Of a DNA stretch of 64,000 nucleotides, positions 1 to 12,386 are shown one piece after another. The stretch is from Galeopsis tetrahit (Eukaryota > Streptophyta > Magnoliopsida > Lamiales > Lamiaceae). Location of the stretch: positions 72,261,348 to 72,325,347 of the forward strand of contig OY776129.1 of the NCBI GenBank assembly GCA_963675135.1. The letters are read 5' to 3'. The notes under the pieces are model-generated. The model did not search any database. It was not told where the DNA came from and saw only the letters and a list, made by a program, of their open reading frames with translations. The position numbers and the translations under genes are program-made. Each line of letters starts with the position of its first letter. The stretch's first letter is position 1.

Positions 1-640
1 AGACAATTACTTCTATTAACTTAGATTCTCGTGATTATTTTTTTTTATAGATATTATTGTTGCGCATACTCGAAAAAAAAAAAATAAGACAATGTATACC
101 CAATACCATTTTTGTAAATTTACTTTTATGAAAAACCTTATTGTAAAACATTATCATCGGCACTTGTGTCATATCAATATATCATTAAAAAAAATTAAAA
201 TAAAGTTTGCTATTCAAGTTCAAACTCCTAACCAAATTAAAAGTTTTGATACTTGTCAAAATAGAATAATTCTAACTGTAAATCGTTATTTAAATACTTA
301 ATCGTGATTCATGACTTTGCACTGTGAGAGGAATAATACATAAATAAATTAAATATAATATTTTGTATTCTTCAATTTTTGGAATTATACACCTTATGAG
401 AATAGGAGATAAAAAAACATATCTTATCTTGAAATAAATAATGAAAAGAATGCGATATTGTAGGGACGGAATATGGTAAATTAACCACTTTCCAAAATCC
501 ACATGTTTTATTTTTGTAAAATATGAGAAAAAGAAGAAGATGCAGTGAAGTTGACTAATCAAAAAAAAAAAAAAATAGAAAAAAAAAGGCGACGAGTTGG
601 ACGTGTGGACTGAATGAATATCGTTTTCCGCCTATCCCCT
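1..640. other. 5' flank of the lipase gene, no gene seen
   Basis: AT-rich DNA with poly(A)/poly(T) runs and no convincing coding region. The short open frames here have no recognisable domains and no splice context. The right end grades into the promoter of the alpha/beta hydrolase gene. Confidence 0.6.
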
Positions 641-650
641 TCCCCTTACC

Positions 651-660
651 CATAAATAAA
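651..660 (+). promoter_or_regulatory. TATA-like box, hydrolase gene
   Basis: The sequence CATAAATAAA lies about 110 bases before the proposed ATG at 760, just after a pyrimidine-rich tract. Position and composition suit a plant core promoter, but the match is not canonical. Confidence 0.35.
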
Positions 661-759
661 GACTCGTTATCCATCATAACCTCAACTCTAAAATTCAATC
701 AAAAAACAAATCCTTTGCCCTCTTATTTTCGTTACAACATTAATCCTTACACTCAAGTC

Positions 760-1948
760 ATGGTATGCATATATCTCTAATAATCCATCCATTATACCCT
801 TCAAAACATTCAAATAACTCTTTATTTATTTTTTGGTAATTGCAGGATACAGAGAAAATCAACATGGAATACAAAGAGGTGAGTGTGATGATGGAAACAC
901 ATATAATTACAAGTTACAACCTTAATTGTGTGTGTATATAGTTTAAAATTAAATTGGGTTTGCAGGAATACATAGTGAATTCACGGGGAATCAAACTGTT
1001 CAGCTGCAGTTGGGTACCTTTGGAGAGAGAAGCAAAAGCGATGGTGTTTTTGTGCCACGGTTACGCCATGGAATGCAGCATCTCCATGAGAGGTACAAAT
1101 ATTTACAAAAAAAAGGCCTGATTTTGATACCGAATTGATTAATAATGAATGGAAGTGGTGCACTGCAGGGTGTGCGGCTAGACTTGTGAAAGCAGGGTAC
1201 GAAGTTTATGGCATCGATTGCGAAGGCCATGGAAAGTCATCGGGTCTCCTTGGACTTATTACCGAGTTCGATGATCTGGTCGACGATCTCTCCGAACACT
1301 TCATCAACATCTCTCGTCAGTACCATAATCTCTCTCTCTCTTTTTACAAAATTCAAACTTTTTATTAAATTTCTTTGAATCGTTCAAAAGTTTAATAATT
1401 GCTTAAAACAGAGTTATGGTCGTGGCTACACTATTCACTTGTTGAACGTGATCGTCAAAAAAAAAAAAATCTACTCTCATGTCCCTTCCAAATTGAATAT
1501 TACTCTTTTTTTTTTCCCTTTTTCTCCTTTATAATCTTACACCTCTTTATGCCTTTTTAAAAAGTTAATGAACAATTTTTGAAGGAATGTTGAGAGTATT
1601 TTTTTATATTTTGTTATAAATATAAAAAAAGACTTAACATTAATAAGAAAGTAAGGATATTAATAAGAAAAAACTTTGATTTTTAAGCTATTCTTTTTTT
1701 TTTTTTATAATCGAGTAGATAATTATTGTGATACTAAGTAGTAAAAGAAAGGTAAAATCTAGTATGCATCGGTAAATGATGTTGCACTTTTCAATTATTA
1801 TTAAAAATATTATTATACAGTTTAATAATTAAAAAGTGAGTAAAATTGAAAAGTACAAGGCGTATAATATTAATAATATTTCCTCTATACAAATTTTATG
1901 AATATCATACTTAATGCTTATTTGATCTAAAGCGACTTCCTTCTTCTC

Positions 1949-1980
<32 letters not shown>

Positions 1981-4225
1981 ATGGAAGTTAAAAATACCCA
2001 TCCCTTTTTTCCATCCCCATGACCAGGACCTAAGGCCTAGGTAGTGGTGCTCTAACCACTTGAGCTATCCCACTTTGTCGACATCCTTTTTCTCTGTATT
2101 CAAGTTTAAGCAATATTAATAATTGTGTGTTTGGTTGAAGCAAATTAAATAAAATAGTATTCAAAATTAGGCAGAACTAATCCCTTAAGTAATGGGATAT
2201 GGATTGATTTGGTTATATTGTTGATTAATGAAGAAAGGAGAGAAAATAGGAATAAGATAAGGATATTAATGGGAGAATCGATGGGAGGGGCGATGGTGCT
2301 GCGATTGCACATGAAGAAGCCCGATTTCTGGGATGGTGCCGTCCTTGTTGCCCCCATGTGTAAGGTAACTACCGTCTCATCCATTATTACTTTTATCTCG
2401 ATTAACAGTTTGACACACGAATACAGTAGATTTAAACACTACAACAATTTACAATTTTATCGTTTATGTGTCGTGTTATCGTATCATATTCAAAATTGTC
2501 TTAATTAACCCCATATTTCTGACAACGGTAACAATAGCTACAAAATCTCACTACAAGTTAGAATTTTTAGGTGTTCAAAATTATTTCTTGGTATCAGGAT
2601 TAGCTTTTAGATTCGATAAATTCTGGGGATGATTTTTCTATATTTAGCAATTAATTACTCCGACCATAGTTGTCCCACTAAAATACCCTGATGACTAGTG
2701 CTTAAAATCTAAATGTGATTGTATAGATTAAGTAAACAATTAAGAAGAGTGACTGGCATAAATTCCGTCAAAAAATAAAATAAAAAGTAGCGAGTCGAGT
2801 GGCATAATTGATAGTACTGATTGCAACTTTATTTAATTGATAGAAAGCATATATAAGCTGTACACAACTATTTTTTCTTTTTTTGTAGGACGGGGGAGAC
2901 AGAGGTAGTATATATAATAAGACTATAAAATTTAGGATGCCTTTTGCACATCAACTTTACATTATTACGTACAGTTGGTGGTCTAATTAAAAAAATAATT
3001 ATATGTTGACCAAGTGGATTTCAAAGGAGTTACTTTTGTGCACGTCATAAAGTGTATTCTGATGCTAAATTGTTGAAAATGCAGATTGCTGATGAGATGA
3101 AACCTCCCCAAATAGTAATCAGTATTTTGAGTGCATTGTCTCGCGTCATCCCAACATGGAAACTAACCCCAACTCCCGATATTGTTGACATTGCCTTTCG
3201 AGACCCTCAAGTTAGACAAGAGGTACTACAATTTCTCTCTTTTTGTTTATTACATTGAGATTTTCATATGGTAAGTATAATAGTATCATTTTATTTTTAA
3301 ATGATGTTAACACAATTAGTTCTTTTATGTAATATTTATTGGGTCTAATAAGATAAGATAAATGGGACACAGGTGAGATCCAATCCATACACATACAAAG
3401 GCCGGCCTCGTCTACAAACCGGCTACCAACTTTATAAAGCCAGCACGGATTTGGAAAAAAAACTTGAACAGGTTTGTTTATTTTCTTCCTAATTAACTCA
3501 TTCCTTCCTTATTAAATGTTTTTTTAATATGTAAAGACTTCATTATTAAACTTTGATTAAAATATTCTTATTGATCTTTAATTGGATGAGAATAAATTAG
3601 GCTTAAATTGGGGAGATATTAGATGAAAATAACTAAAGCCGCAGATAATTAGAAACAAAATTTATTCGAGTCTAAAAAACATTTAATAAGGATCAAATTA
3701 ATATATAAAATTCCAAAGAAATTTCGGTCATGGAATTAAATTGATTCTCAATAACCTACCTTCTAACCGTGTATAAGTAATTATATTGATGTTTAATGAA
3801 TATTGTACATGGTTGACAAGTGACAACTTGAAATATCGGGCTGCCAGATTAAATTTTGAAAACTCAGCCTAAAAAAGAAATTAAGCTTTTTTGAATTGAT
3901 GATTGTAACTAATTAGTACTAATACATATATGTAAAAACATGATAGGTTTCGTTGCCTTTCATCGTTGTGCACGGAGAAGATGATAAAGTGACGGACCCG
4001 TTGGTGAGCAAAGCTTTGTACGAATCAGCTCGCTCCACGGACAAGACATTCAAGTTGTATCCGGGGATGTGGCATTCATTGTCCTACGGAGAGTTGCCGG
4101 AAAATCAAGATGTGGTATTTTCCGATATAGTGGAGTGGGTGGACGAGAGGCTGAATGCCAAATTGGAAGAGCAACTTAAGTCTGCAAATGATCACAATGT
4201 GCTCCAATCTCATTCCACTAAATGA
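760..4225 (+). CDS. Monoacylglycerol lipase-type alpha/beta hydrolase (8 exons)
   Basis: Proposed exons: 760-762, 846-878, 966-1092, 1169-1315, 2234-2364, 3085-3222, 3373-3471, 3947-4225. They sum to 957 nt (318 residues) with GT-AG junctions in phase throughout. The product belongs to the plant monoacylglycerol lipase / caffeoylshikimate-esterase-like serine hydrolases (hydrolase_4 fold), which cleave acyl esters such as monoacylglycerols. Visible motifs: oxyanion region FLCHGY (residues 40-45), nucleophile elbow GESMGG with Ser119, catalytic Asp239 in HGEDDKVTD, catalytic His269 in YPGMWHS. No signal peptide is seen, so it is probably cytosolic or membrane-associated. The first exon would be just the ATG, split by an intron at once; Met8 at 864 is an equally plausible start and would leave the first exon untranslated. 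Closest in feel to the Arabidopsis At2g39400-39420 group. Family assignment is firm, exact substrate is not. Confidence 0.88.
1958..2077 (-). mobile_element. Short tRNA-derived SINE-like element in intron 4
   Basis: Read on the minus strand, the segment starts with a tRNA-like head GGGATAGCTCAAGTGG, a good pol III A-box, and ends in a long poly(A), seen as a run of over 20 T on the plus strand. A degenerate B-box (GGTCATGGG) lies about 40 bases after the A-box. Head plus poly(A) tail suits a short SINE or a retroposed tRNA fragment. No target duplication was identified. It sits in the 918-base intron 4 of the hydrolase gene. Confidence 0.5.
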
Positions 4226-4636
4226 AGATCCAATTTCATTAGATTCATTATACTATACTATACAATTTTTTGTTTTTTCAAGTTTTTATATGTAATTATA
4301 CGTTTGTGGCCACCTTGTACTATTTTGATCGCGTACGTTGTGTGTATAAATTTACTTAATTCTTGTCATAATTAATTATCAAATTATTTAATTTAAAATT
4401 TTGCTCTCTGTCGGCAGGAGGATTAATTTGTAACCTACATTTGATTGACAAAAATGGGCCTTAGAAAATGATTTGGGGTATTCAAGTTGATTATAATTAA
4501 ATTAATGCCATCTTCCATGTTTATGAGAGATTAAAGAAAATAAATGATGTTAAACAGGTATCATAAAGTCCAGAGCTTTGTGGGCCGCCCAAACAGAACC
4601 AATTTTGAAGCCCGTTAAATGGGCTCAAGCCCATTA
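4226..4636. other. 3' flank of hydrolase gene
   Basis: AT-rich 3' flank expected to hold the 3' UTR and poly(A) site. No gene is visible. Confidence 0.5.
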
Positions 4637-6212
4637 TTCTGCACCCCCAAAATAGATCCAATGCATCCCTAAATTGTCATAAATACTATTTTCTCCATAA
4701 AATTCCTATTACTATCCATGCCCCCACCAAAACCCTAATTTTCCCTTCATTTTCATTACATTTCATTTTCCCCAACCATTCACACTAGCCGTCGTCGCCG
4801 CAGCTATTAGTGTGCAAATAAAGATCGGAACCAAACCGACCAGTTAGATTCCGGTCCAGTCTCCGATCCATTGAATTTTATGATTCCGTGTTTTCGGCCC
4901 GGTCTAAGACCGAAATTTACCGGATCGGACCGAAAAATCAAAAAATTTAATTTTCTTATATTCATATTCTTTATATTTTTTTAATAATAAAACCGTAATT
5001 ATTATAAACTAAATAAAATTAGGACTGCTAATTTGAAAACTTAAAAAATATTACTTTCATTAAGACACTAACAAAATAATGGAAACACAATAATTGGTAA
5101 TGGTGTAAGGTAAACGTGTTGAGATCTATTACATTTTTTCAAGTATAAAATTGAATAAAAACAATCAATTTACTTTTAGTGTCAAAATATCATTAATAAT
5201 ATTGTAACTAAAATTCACATTGATCGAGATTGATCTCAAATGAAGAACCAACACTAATTTTCATACACAAATTCATCATTCTTGTTCTGCTTCAAAAAAA
5301 CATTTAAAAAAAAATAACTTAAAAAAATAAATTAAAAATTGGTCTGAACCGGTCCACATATTAGTGTCGATTCTGGTCCCGGTCCGACTTTGAACCGATA
5401 CACACCCCTAGTCGCGGCCGATGCTCCCGCCGTCGCGTCCCCTCCCTCACCATTTTTCTTTTCTGTATTTTTTTCCCACCCCCTCCCCCGTCCATTCGAC
5501 GTCGTAGCCCCCGCCCTTTTTTTTTTTTTTTCATTTTTTTTCATCTTGATCGCCTCCCCATCCACCGCGGCCTCCGCCCCGCAATGGTAATTTTTTCCCT
5601 TTTTTTTTCTCCCGTAAGTTTTTTTTTCTTTTTTATTCCCTTTTTTTTTTAAATTCGACCATTTATTGTCGACCATATACACTCTTATCAAAAAATTGTT
5701 GTAGACGAGAGTGTACATTATTGGCAATAAATAGTCGATTTTTTTTTTCTACCAATTAGTTTCGACCATATACATTTTCATCGACAAATGGTTGTCGATG
5801 GAGTGTATATGGTCAATAATACAATGTCGATTTTTTTATCGACAAATGGTTTTTCGGACCTTTGTATGTCGACCATATACACTCTCGTCGATGAAAATGT
5901 ATATTGTCGACACTAGTTTGCCGAAAATTAAAAAAAAAATTGGTAAATTTCTAAGTTTTTTTTGAATTTTTTTTTTTTTGGTTCTGTGGCCACCTGAAAT
6001 GGTGACGGTGAGTCGGTGACAGCGGTGGCGACTGTTGTTGCAGAAATTAGGTTTAAGGTTTAAGAATGGAACAACAGTTAGTACATAGTGTAAATGAATT
6101 TAGTAATGTAAAATTACTCAAAGAGTATTTTAAGATTTTTATACTATTATTAAATTAATGAAGTGATCGGGGAATGCATCCGTTGCAAATGGAGGTGTAA
6201 ATAGTCGGACCC
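4637..6212. mobile_element. Mutator-like MITE, 5'-truncated, family A
   Basis: The right end (GCAAATGGAGGTGTAAATAG then TCGGACCC, ending at 6212) is the same terminal repeat that bounds the intact elements at 33192-34486 and 34523-35657. The left part (CACCCCC..., AATTGTCATAAAT, then pyrimidine-rich and GC-rich DNA) resembles the left part of the 33192 copy, but the terminal repeat itself is missing, so the left border is approximate. The interior holds the family's GTCGAC hairpins near 5660-5920. A further insertion interrupts it at about 4806-5414. Confidence 0.6.
4806..5414. mobile_element. AT-rich insertion inside the MITE, possibly hAT-like
   Basis: An AT-rich block interrupts the GC-rich part of the surrounding MITE. 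Its right end read in reverse begins TAGGGGTGTGTATCGGTTC and its left end reads TTAGTGTGCAAATAAAGATC, with CCGGTCC-type motifs near both ends, so the ends look like degenerate inverted repeats. Flanking GTCGCCGC and GTCGCGGC could be a decayed 8-bp target duplication. Class is tentative. Confidence 0.35.
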
Positions 6213-6556
6213 AAAAAAAAAAAGTGGGTATTAATTAACGAAGTCAAGTTTAAGGTTTTATATGAATGGGAGGATTTTGATTTGAAAAGTTATTTATTTT
6301 AAAATAGAAGAATTTCAAAGTAAAAACAAGACTAGAACGATAAAACACGAAATAATAAATAACGGGGGAGTTACAATTATGATATATGATGGACCGTGGA
6401 CGTGACATAGGTAGCTAGCTATATATTGCAAAGTTTATAATACTAGCTCGATCCATAATAACACGATGGAAATAGTAGCTAGTAAGAGGTAAGAAACATA
6501 AATATAAGGATATTGATTATAAAAGAGAAATTAGGTAGGAGAGTCTTAATCAATGA
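6213..6556. other. 3' flank of the condensation-like gene
   Basis: AT-rich sequence between the MITE end and the stop codon of the minus-strand gene at 6557. No coding signal was seen. It probably includes that gene's 3' UTR. Confidence 0.5.
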
Positions 6557-9166
6557 TTAATAGGCGGGGGCATGAATTAGAATGTTTTTTATGCGATTAA
6601 GCAGGTCGGTCATCTGGTCCCGGGAATGCAAAGGGGCAGGGTAAACGACTGTACACTCCAACTGACCATCACGAATGATATCGAAAATGGCGATGGAAGG
6701 CCCAATGCCGTGTGCGGATGAGCACCCCAGATAGTCCTCCACCCCGATTTGTTGCTTCATTTCCTTGGTGTTTTCAACCACCGGGTCTTCGAACACCGAG
6801 ATCAGCGACGTTCTCAGCGACGACGATGCTGTCACACTTGGATTCTCCATGGCTCTGCTCATCAGGAAGTTTATATCCCCCATATCTGAGAAATGCTTGT
6901 TGCATTTCTTGTACTCTGCGAAATCCCCGTAGGTTCTTTCCGCTAATTCCCATAATCCCTCACTTCCATTTACGCTGTGAATGTTCAGGAGTGGTATCTG
7001 GTAGAATCCTGCATTGAATCATCCAATTCATCATTAATTAATTAATTTTGAAGTTATATATTAAATAAATCACTACAAGAAAATTGATTTTTTTAGTGTA
7101 GAATTCATGTCCTGTCACTAAAAGTCAATTTTCTTGTAGTGAATTCATCAATTCTTATAAATTACCAAAATGGTTAGAGGAAAGAGGGGGTTGAAGAAGA
7201 GAGCGGGAATCGATGAGAGTAACCACCCCGTATTTCTTCTTAATTAGCTTATCGGAATCGAGTCGAGTCGAATGCGCGGCCATTAGTCCAGCTGCCGCTA
7301 AGGCCCCACAGAGCTTAATTCCTCTTGATTTGCACTCCTATCATATAAATTCATTAATAAAGTGCATGTGTAAGCTGTGGGGGTCGGTCGGAATTGAGAG
7401 TGAACATTACTACTCTGAGCGCATGCTATTTGTAGGTGACCAAACATTTCTATTTCATTGATACATGACAAGTCTTGAGTAATTTGAGAAAGGTGGAAAT
7501 GTAACTTTCTGGGATAAATTAAATCTTACTCTGAATTTGAGTTTTATCATGTAGGGGTAGCTAGTGGAGTAATATTTCATATGGATCGACAGCTAACATG
7601 TACTCCATATAAATAATAATGAATGAGTGTAGCTAGCTACAGTAGTACTATTCATTGCAGCTGCATGCACGTGACGTATCATAATCTACCACTGTTGCAT
7701 ATATGTTTATAGTGGTGACTATACTATATAACTAATTAATTTAATTACATATATAGATGATTCAGGCTAAATTGATGGTGCACTGGGCCCTAATCCTTCC
7801 CTTTGTCAAAATTATGTCCTGTACAATGTAATTAATTCAACATGGGTGGGTGGTAACATACTTATCAAGTTACCCAGCAGGACTTACAATCCCACATTCT
7901 AAATATAACAAATACTATAATATATTTAAATAAAACATTCTAATAAAATAACTCAATCATAATACGTTTTGAATCTTGTTAAGGTGAATTTTAAAATCAG
8001 AATATTGATATAATTATTTTTAGACTTTTGATTTAATTAAGGTGATTTTTTTTAATTATTAAAAAGGTCGGAGGTGAGGAAATTTTATAAAAAAAAATCT
8101 ACGACATAAATGTATATATATCATGGCCAGACTTTTCAGCAAGAAAAGTTGAGTTGGGCACATCACCCACCCTGCAGCTAGCAATTAACAACATAAATTC
8201 CCCATTGATTTCAAATTCAGAGCTAGCTGGGCAGACAGGTGCTGCATGTTAGAATGACCAGGTGGTTGAAAACTATTTAATGATTTAATCAGAAAGAAAA
8301 TAATAAAATAAAAAGATAAAAATTAAGTAATTATGTAATGAGTAAATTAATTAAAAAAAAGGATTACTTACGGCAAGAAGTGTAGCGGTTTGATGTGTGT
8401 TCATTTGTAGTCTTACAACCTCGGAATACCTGGGCCTCTTGGTGCTGTTGAAGTTGAAGTTAGTAAGTCTTAATGAATTTACGGAATACCCCAACATGTC
8501 CATTCCATGAGCCCACATTGTCTTCTTCCCCATCCCACTCGGGACCATCTCCTCAAGCGCCTTCTCCCCCTCCCCCTCGTTCTCTATGGCTCCCACCTTC
8601 CGCCCCCCTTCCGCCTCCACCACGTGCTCCATCAGCTCCAGGAGCAACGACACCGCGGTGGTCCGATCACTCACCGAAACATGCAACCGCAGCACCACCA
8701 ACCCTTTGCTTTCCGAAAGGGCGTAGACGGTGGCGACCATGACATCAATGCCCTCGGTGGGGAAGGTTTTGGGGTCGCGCCACGTGTTGTTGTTGTTCAA
8801 CTCGTGCTCGAGGATTAAGTGGCAGTCGGAGAGATGGTGGGTTGAATTGGTCTTTTGGAGGGCGAGGGTGTGTAGGAGTTGTGTAGTGGTGGGAATGTCG
8901 TGGAGTTGGATTGGGAGGGGTTTGGTGGATTTGAGGAAAGAGAGGGCCTTGGTGGTGGGGTTGTAATGGAGTTTGTAGCGGAGGGCGGGGTGTGCTTGTC
9001 GGAGTTTCCCAAGCACGTCTTGCAAAAGAGAGATTTGTGAGGGGGGCCTAGCGATTTGGAGTACAATGGCGGTCATGGAGGTCCCGCCCGTCAGTGCCCG
9101 GCACCAATTTTGCTCGGTGTTGCTTAGGGCCCGAGCCAACTCTTTGGGTTTCACAATATCGCTCAT
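6557..9166 (-). CDS. CAT-like/condensation-fold acyltransferase family protein (3 exons)
   Basis: Exons on the minus strand: 9166-8372, 7337-7166, 7008-6557; 1419 nt, 472 residues, all GT-AG and in phase. The N-terminus (MSDIVKPKELARALSNTEQN), an acyltransferase-like first half and a C-terminal half ending in PAPLHSRDQMTDLL look like plant proteins of the chloramphenicol-acetyltransferase superfamily (BAHD, condensation and dimycocerosyl-transferase folds). The expected active-site His lies at 162 in LHVSVSD, but the Asp is five residues on (Asp167) rather than four as in HxxxD, and the following Gly is Arg. No DFGWG motif of true BAHD enzymes is visible. Known members use acyl-CoA or carrier-bound acyl donors; substrate here is unknown. 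A TATA box lies about 80 bases upstream. Intron 1 is about 1.0 kb; intron 2 carries a mini-CACTA element. Confidence 0.75.
7071..7141. mobile_element. 71-bp miniature CACTA element in intron 2
   Basis: Perfect terminal inverted repeats begin CACTACAAGAAAATTGA and end in the reverse complement, flanked by the 3-bp duplication AAT (7068-7070 and 7142-7144). CACTA ends plus a 3-bp target duplication are the En/Spm hallmark. It is too small to code and forms a strong hairpin in the 157-base intron 2 of the condensation-like gene. Confidence 0.85.
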
Positions 9167-9243
9167 TTTGTGAGAGAGAATTAATTTGTCTAGCTAGGAG
9201 AGATGTGTAGTTGAAGGTGAGATTTAAGGTGTTGTTACTAGCA

Positions 9244-9251
9244 TATTTATA
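9244..9251 (-). promoter_or_regulatory. TATA box, condensation-like gene
   Basis: On the minus strand this reads TATAAATA, about 78 bases before the ATG at 9166. It is a canonical plant TATA sequence at a suitable distance. Confidence 0.65.
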
Positions 9252-9443
9252 GTTGAAGACTAGACAAGGTAATAGGACTCATCTCACACCCTCGTCACAT
9301 GGATAAATATACAAGAGAGATAGACACGTCACGAAAATATATACAAAAAAGTGATGTCTATTAATTTCTTTATGCAGCCAACTACTCGACACAACACTTA
9401 TTTACTAGTACTATTATTAACTAAATAACAAGTTTAAAATGTA

Positions 9444-9685
9444 TTCTCTCGGCACGAAGATTAAGAAAATGGAATAAAGTGATGTGTAAGGTAAAATAAA
9501 GAAAGTGTATTATTGATAATTCATTGATTAAAGGGGAGGAGATTTGACTAAAGGTAAAAGAAAGTAAAATAAAGGAGCGGTATTATTGGTAAAAATTATG
9601 TGAGTTGTTTTCTTTTTTTGAGTGTGCAAAAAATGTTCGGACGCCCATTAAGGAAAGTGTGCATAAAATCATGGGACGGGGGGAG
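9444..9685. mobile_element. Stowaway-like MITE
   Basis: The right end read in reverse is CTCCCCCCGTCCCATGATTT and the left end is TTCTCTCGGCACGAAGATTA, a diverged version of the same repeat. TA flanks both ends (9442-9443, 9686-9687), as for Tc1/mariner Stowaway MITEs. The interior is non-coding. Confidence 0.6.
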
Positions 9686-9687
9686 TA

Positions 9688-12285
9688 CACATTTTTATAC
9701 TCAATCAATTGAAACAAGTTATACTAGTATGATATATAGATGAACCATATGAGAGATGCGTACTAGGCTAATTGGAGAATTGAGAGAAAATTCTTAAATT
9801 AAAAATAAACATTCATATAAAAAAAATTATATAATCCAATTACAATTCTTAATGCATTTATTAAATATTTTTTTGGTGTGTGAAAATTTCAGAAGAACGA
9901 ACGACTGTAAAATAATTTATTCAAGCCGAATAAATATATTATTCCATTACAATTGAAATTTTATTTGATTTTGTTTGTTTATTAAACATATTAAGATGAA
10001 TGCGATTAATCATATCGATCAAGGCTAGTACAAATGAAAATAATGCTAAAAAAACTGTTTTTAAACGTAATTAAATTTGCGTCCAATTACAGTTTGATTC
10101 TTTTGTGTAATACACATTTTGTACGTAATTAAATTTGTGTCCAATTACAGTTTGATTCTTTTGTGTAATACACATTTTGTATGTTTATAATCATTAAGAA
10201 ATAAATATCAAACTATTTTACAAACTGAAGAAAATGGGTGAGCTAGGAAGCTAGATTTTAAAGAATCAAATTGAATAAATACGATTAATTAAATGACGTA
10301 CGTACATCCATAATTTGTAAAAATGAATGTTTGGCAATACATTGATGATCATCTGCGTATATTCTATTAGAAGAAGCACACATGCATCAAAAAGTGTAGG
10401 AATATATTATGTTGGACACAAAAATATGTGAGGTGTGGGTATATATATTATATATATACTAGACTGACCCTTTCCTGGTAAGAGACACAGATTTATTTAA
10501 ATATTTAATTAAAGAGATTTGTGTCAAATATGACACTATTTTATACTACCATTTTTTATCTATATATAAGAATATGTTACCCTAGCTTTCAAAAAAAATG
10601 AATATATTAACCTAAATGGCATTTATTTGAAACTTTTGAACGTGGACCAGGGAATTTACTGTTTAATTAACATACCAACTCGACCCTATATGGAGTAGTA
10701 TTGATTTTCATTTGAAAAAAAAAAAAACTAATATTATGTCCATCGATCTGTGGGGATGCATTCATTTTCGCTAAGGGCAGCATGTGCACATTCAATGCTC
10801 TCAATATTTTTTTATTCTTTTCTTAAATGAATAAATCCAACTCGATCATAATGCAATAAATAAAGACATATTAGTCACATTTTGTGGAATTTGTTCCATT
10901 TGCATAACCTCTTAGACAACCCTCTTTTTTTGTTTTACGAATTATCTTATAGTTTGAGTTCCGTATTATGGAATATGTTAGATGTGTTTTATTCTAAATG
11001 ATATGGAATGTAAGGGTGATAATTTGAAATATTTCACATACATTTTTTTTTAGTAGTAAAAAAATTAAACCGAATCAAACAGGTCTTTTCAGAAAAATGG
11101 GTGAAAAGGCAAACAAAGAAGCGCAATTTAAATTTATATAATAAGGGCAAATGTGTATTACTGAGCACCAAAAAAATGTGTTAAAGTAACAAGATGGAAA
11201 ATATGTCTCAAGAACATGAAAGATGAAGGAAGAAAGGAAAAACATATATATGGAGAGGATGCAAGAAAAGAAAGAAACATAGTGAAAAATCGTGAGAAAG
11301 AAAATGAATGGCACGAGAAGAGAAAAAGAAAAGCATATCTCGTGGCCATGGAAGGGCGGAAAAAATCACCATTAAAACAAATCGCGTGAGAAAAAGAGAG
11401 GATCAAACTTAAAATAATATCAGTGCAATATTGTATATAATTTTTTTAAAAATAAGTTTAATATGTTGAAATGAAAATATTTGAAATCCAATTTATTTTA
11501 CAATCATAAATTACTGCAAATACAATTAAATAATCAAGTGAGTATTGGTAAGCTGAAAATTAAATCAAACAATTTGAGATCGTTACACAAAAGTTAATTT
11601 GAGATTTGTTCGATATAGATATAAATAAGATTGAATATACATTTATATTCGATTTGAGCTCAAACTCAAATTTCATAAGTAAAAAAATATAAAAATGTTA
11701 AACTAATCGAATTCAACACGATTAAAGCTCTCAACTTGTTTAATTACTGAGTATCAAGCAAGAACCCCAAATTGGATAATATTTTCAACGCTTCAACGAG
11801 ATTTTGTTTGACCCGTAATTATGGGAAAGGGAAATAGGTATGTTCGACCCCACAAAGTATGGGGAAGAAAAAATAGGTATTGGCATAGCAGCTGCAAACA
11901 CTGCATCTTATTAGTATCAATTATTTTCGATGGGACACTATTAATCTTTAATGAGGGACAGTTAGAGGTTGAAGTTCTGGTACGATCCTAATAACTGCAG
12001 TAATAGCATTAGCAACTACTCCACAAAACTGGTGGAATTTTTTTATTTTTTTTTGGAAGGAATAAGAAAAGGATTTTTTTTTTTTATTGTTGTTGAATTT
12101 TAAATTATGATTATTATTTAAATCTATCTTCTTGAACCATCATTGCATTGCACCTACTTAAAATAACTTCACAGCATCTTAATGTATAGTACTATCATCT
12201 ACTTCTATTAATGTACTATCAAATATACTTCCCAAATCATTTTACAAGGAAATTGAATAACTGTTTTTAAAAAAATTAAAAAAAA
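9688..12285. other. Gene-free AT-rich intergenic region
   Basis: No coding region with a recognisable domain or consistent splicing. It contains a 58-bp tandem duplication at 10065-10180 and purine-rich DNA at 11100-11400. The open frames on the minus strand there are low-complexity Phe/Ser-rich reversals of GAAA-rich sequence. Confidence 0.6.
10065..10180. repeat. 58-bp tandem duplication
   Basis: Two adjacent 58-bp copies (10065-10122 and 10123-10180) beginning ACGTAATTAAATTTG. They differ by one base that I can see. It looks like a recent local duplication without coding content. Confidence 0.9.
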
Positions 12286-12371
12286 ATGTTTTTATTAATT
12301 ACAACAGCTCACTTCCCAAATCATTGTAATGTTTTTATTAATTACAACAGCTCACTTCCCAAATCATTTTA
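12286..12371. repeat. 43-bp tandem duplication beside a MITE
   Basis: Two 43-bp copies (12286-12328 and 12329-12371) beginning ATGTTTTTATTAATTACAAC. A further part-copy begins near 12703, on the other side of the Stowaway MITE, and part of the unit also occurs near 12230. The MITE therefore inserted into a small local repeat cluster. Confidence 0.85.
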
Positions 12372-12386
12372 CAAGGAAATTGATTA

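Noticed and set aside
11075..11406. Hydrophobic minus-strand frames as a membrane protein
   Set aside because: They are reversals of a GAAA/AAGA-rich stretch with no promoter, splice or homology support.
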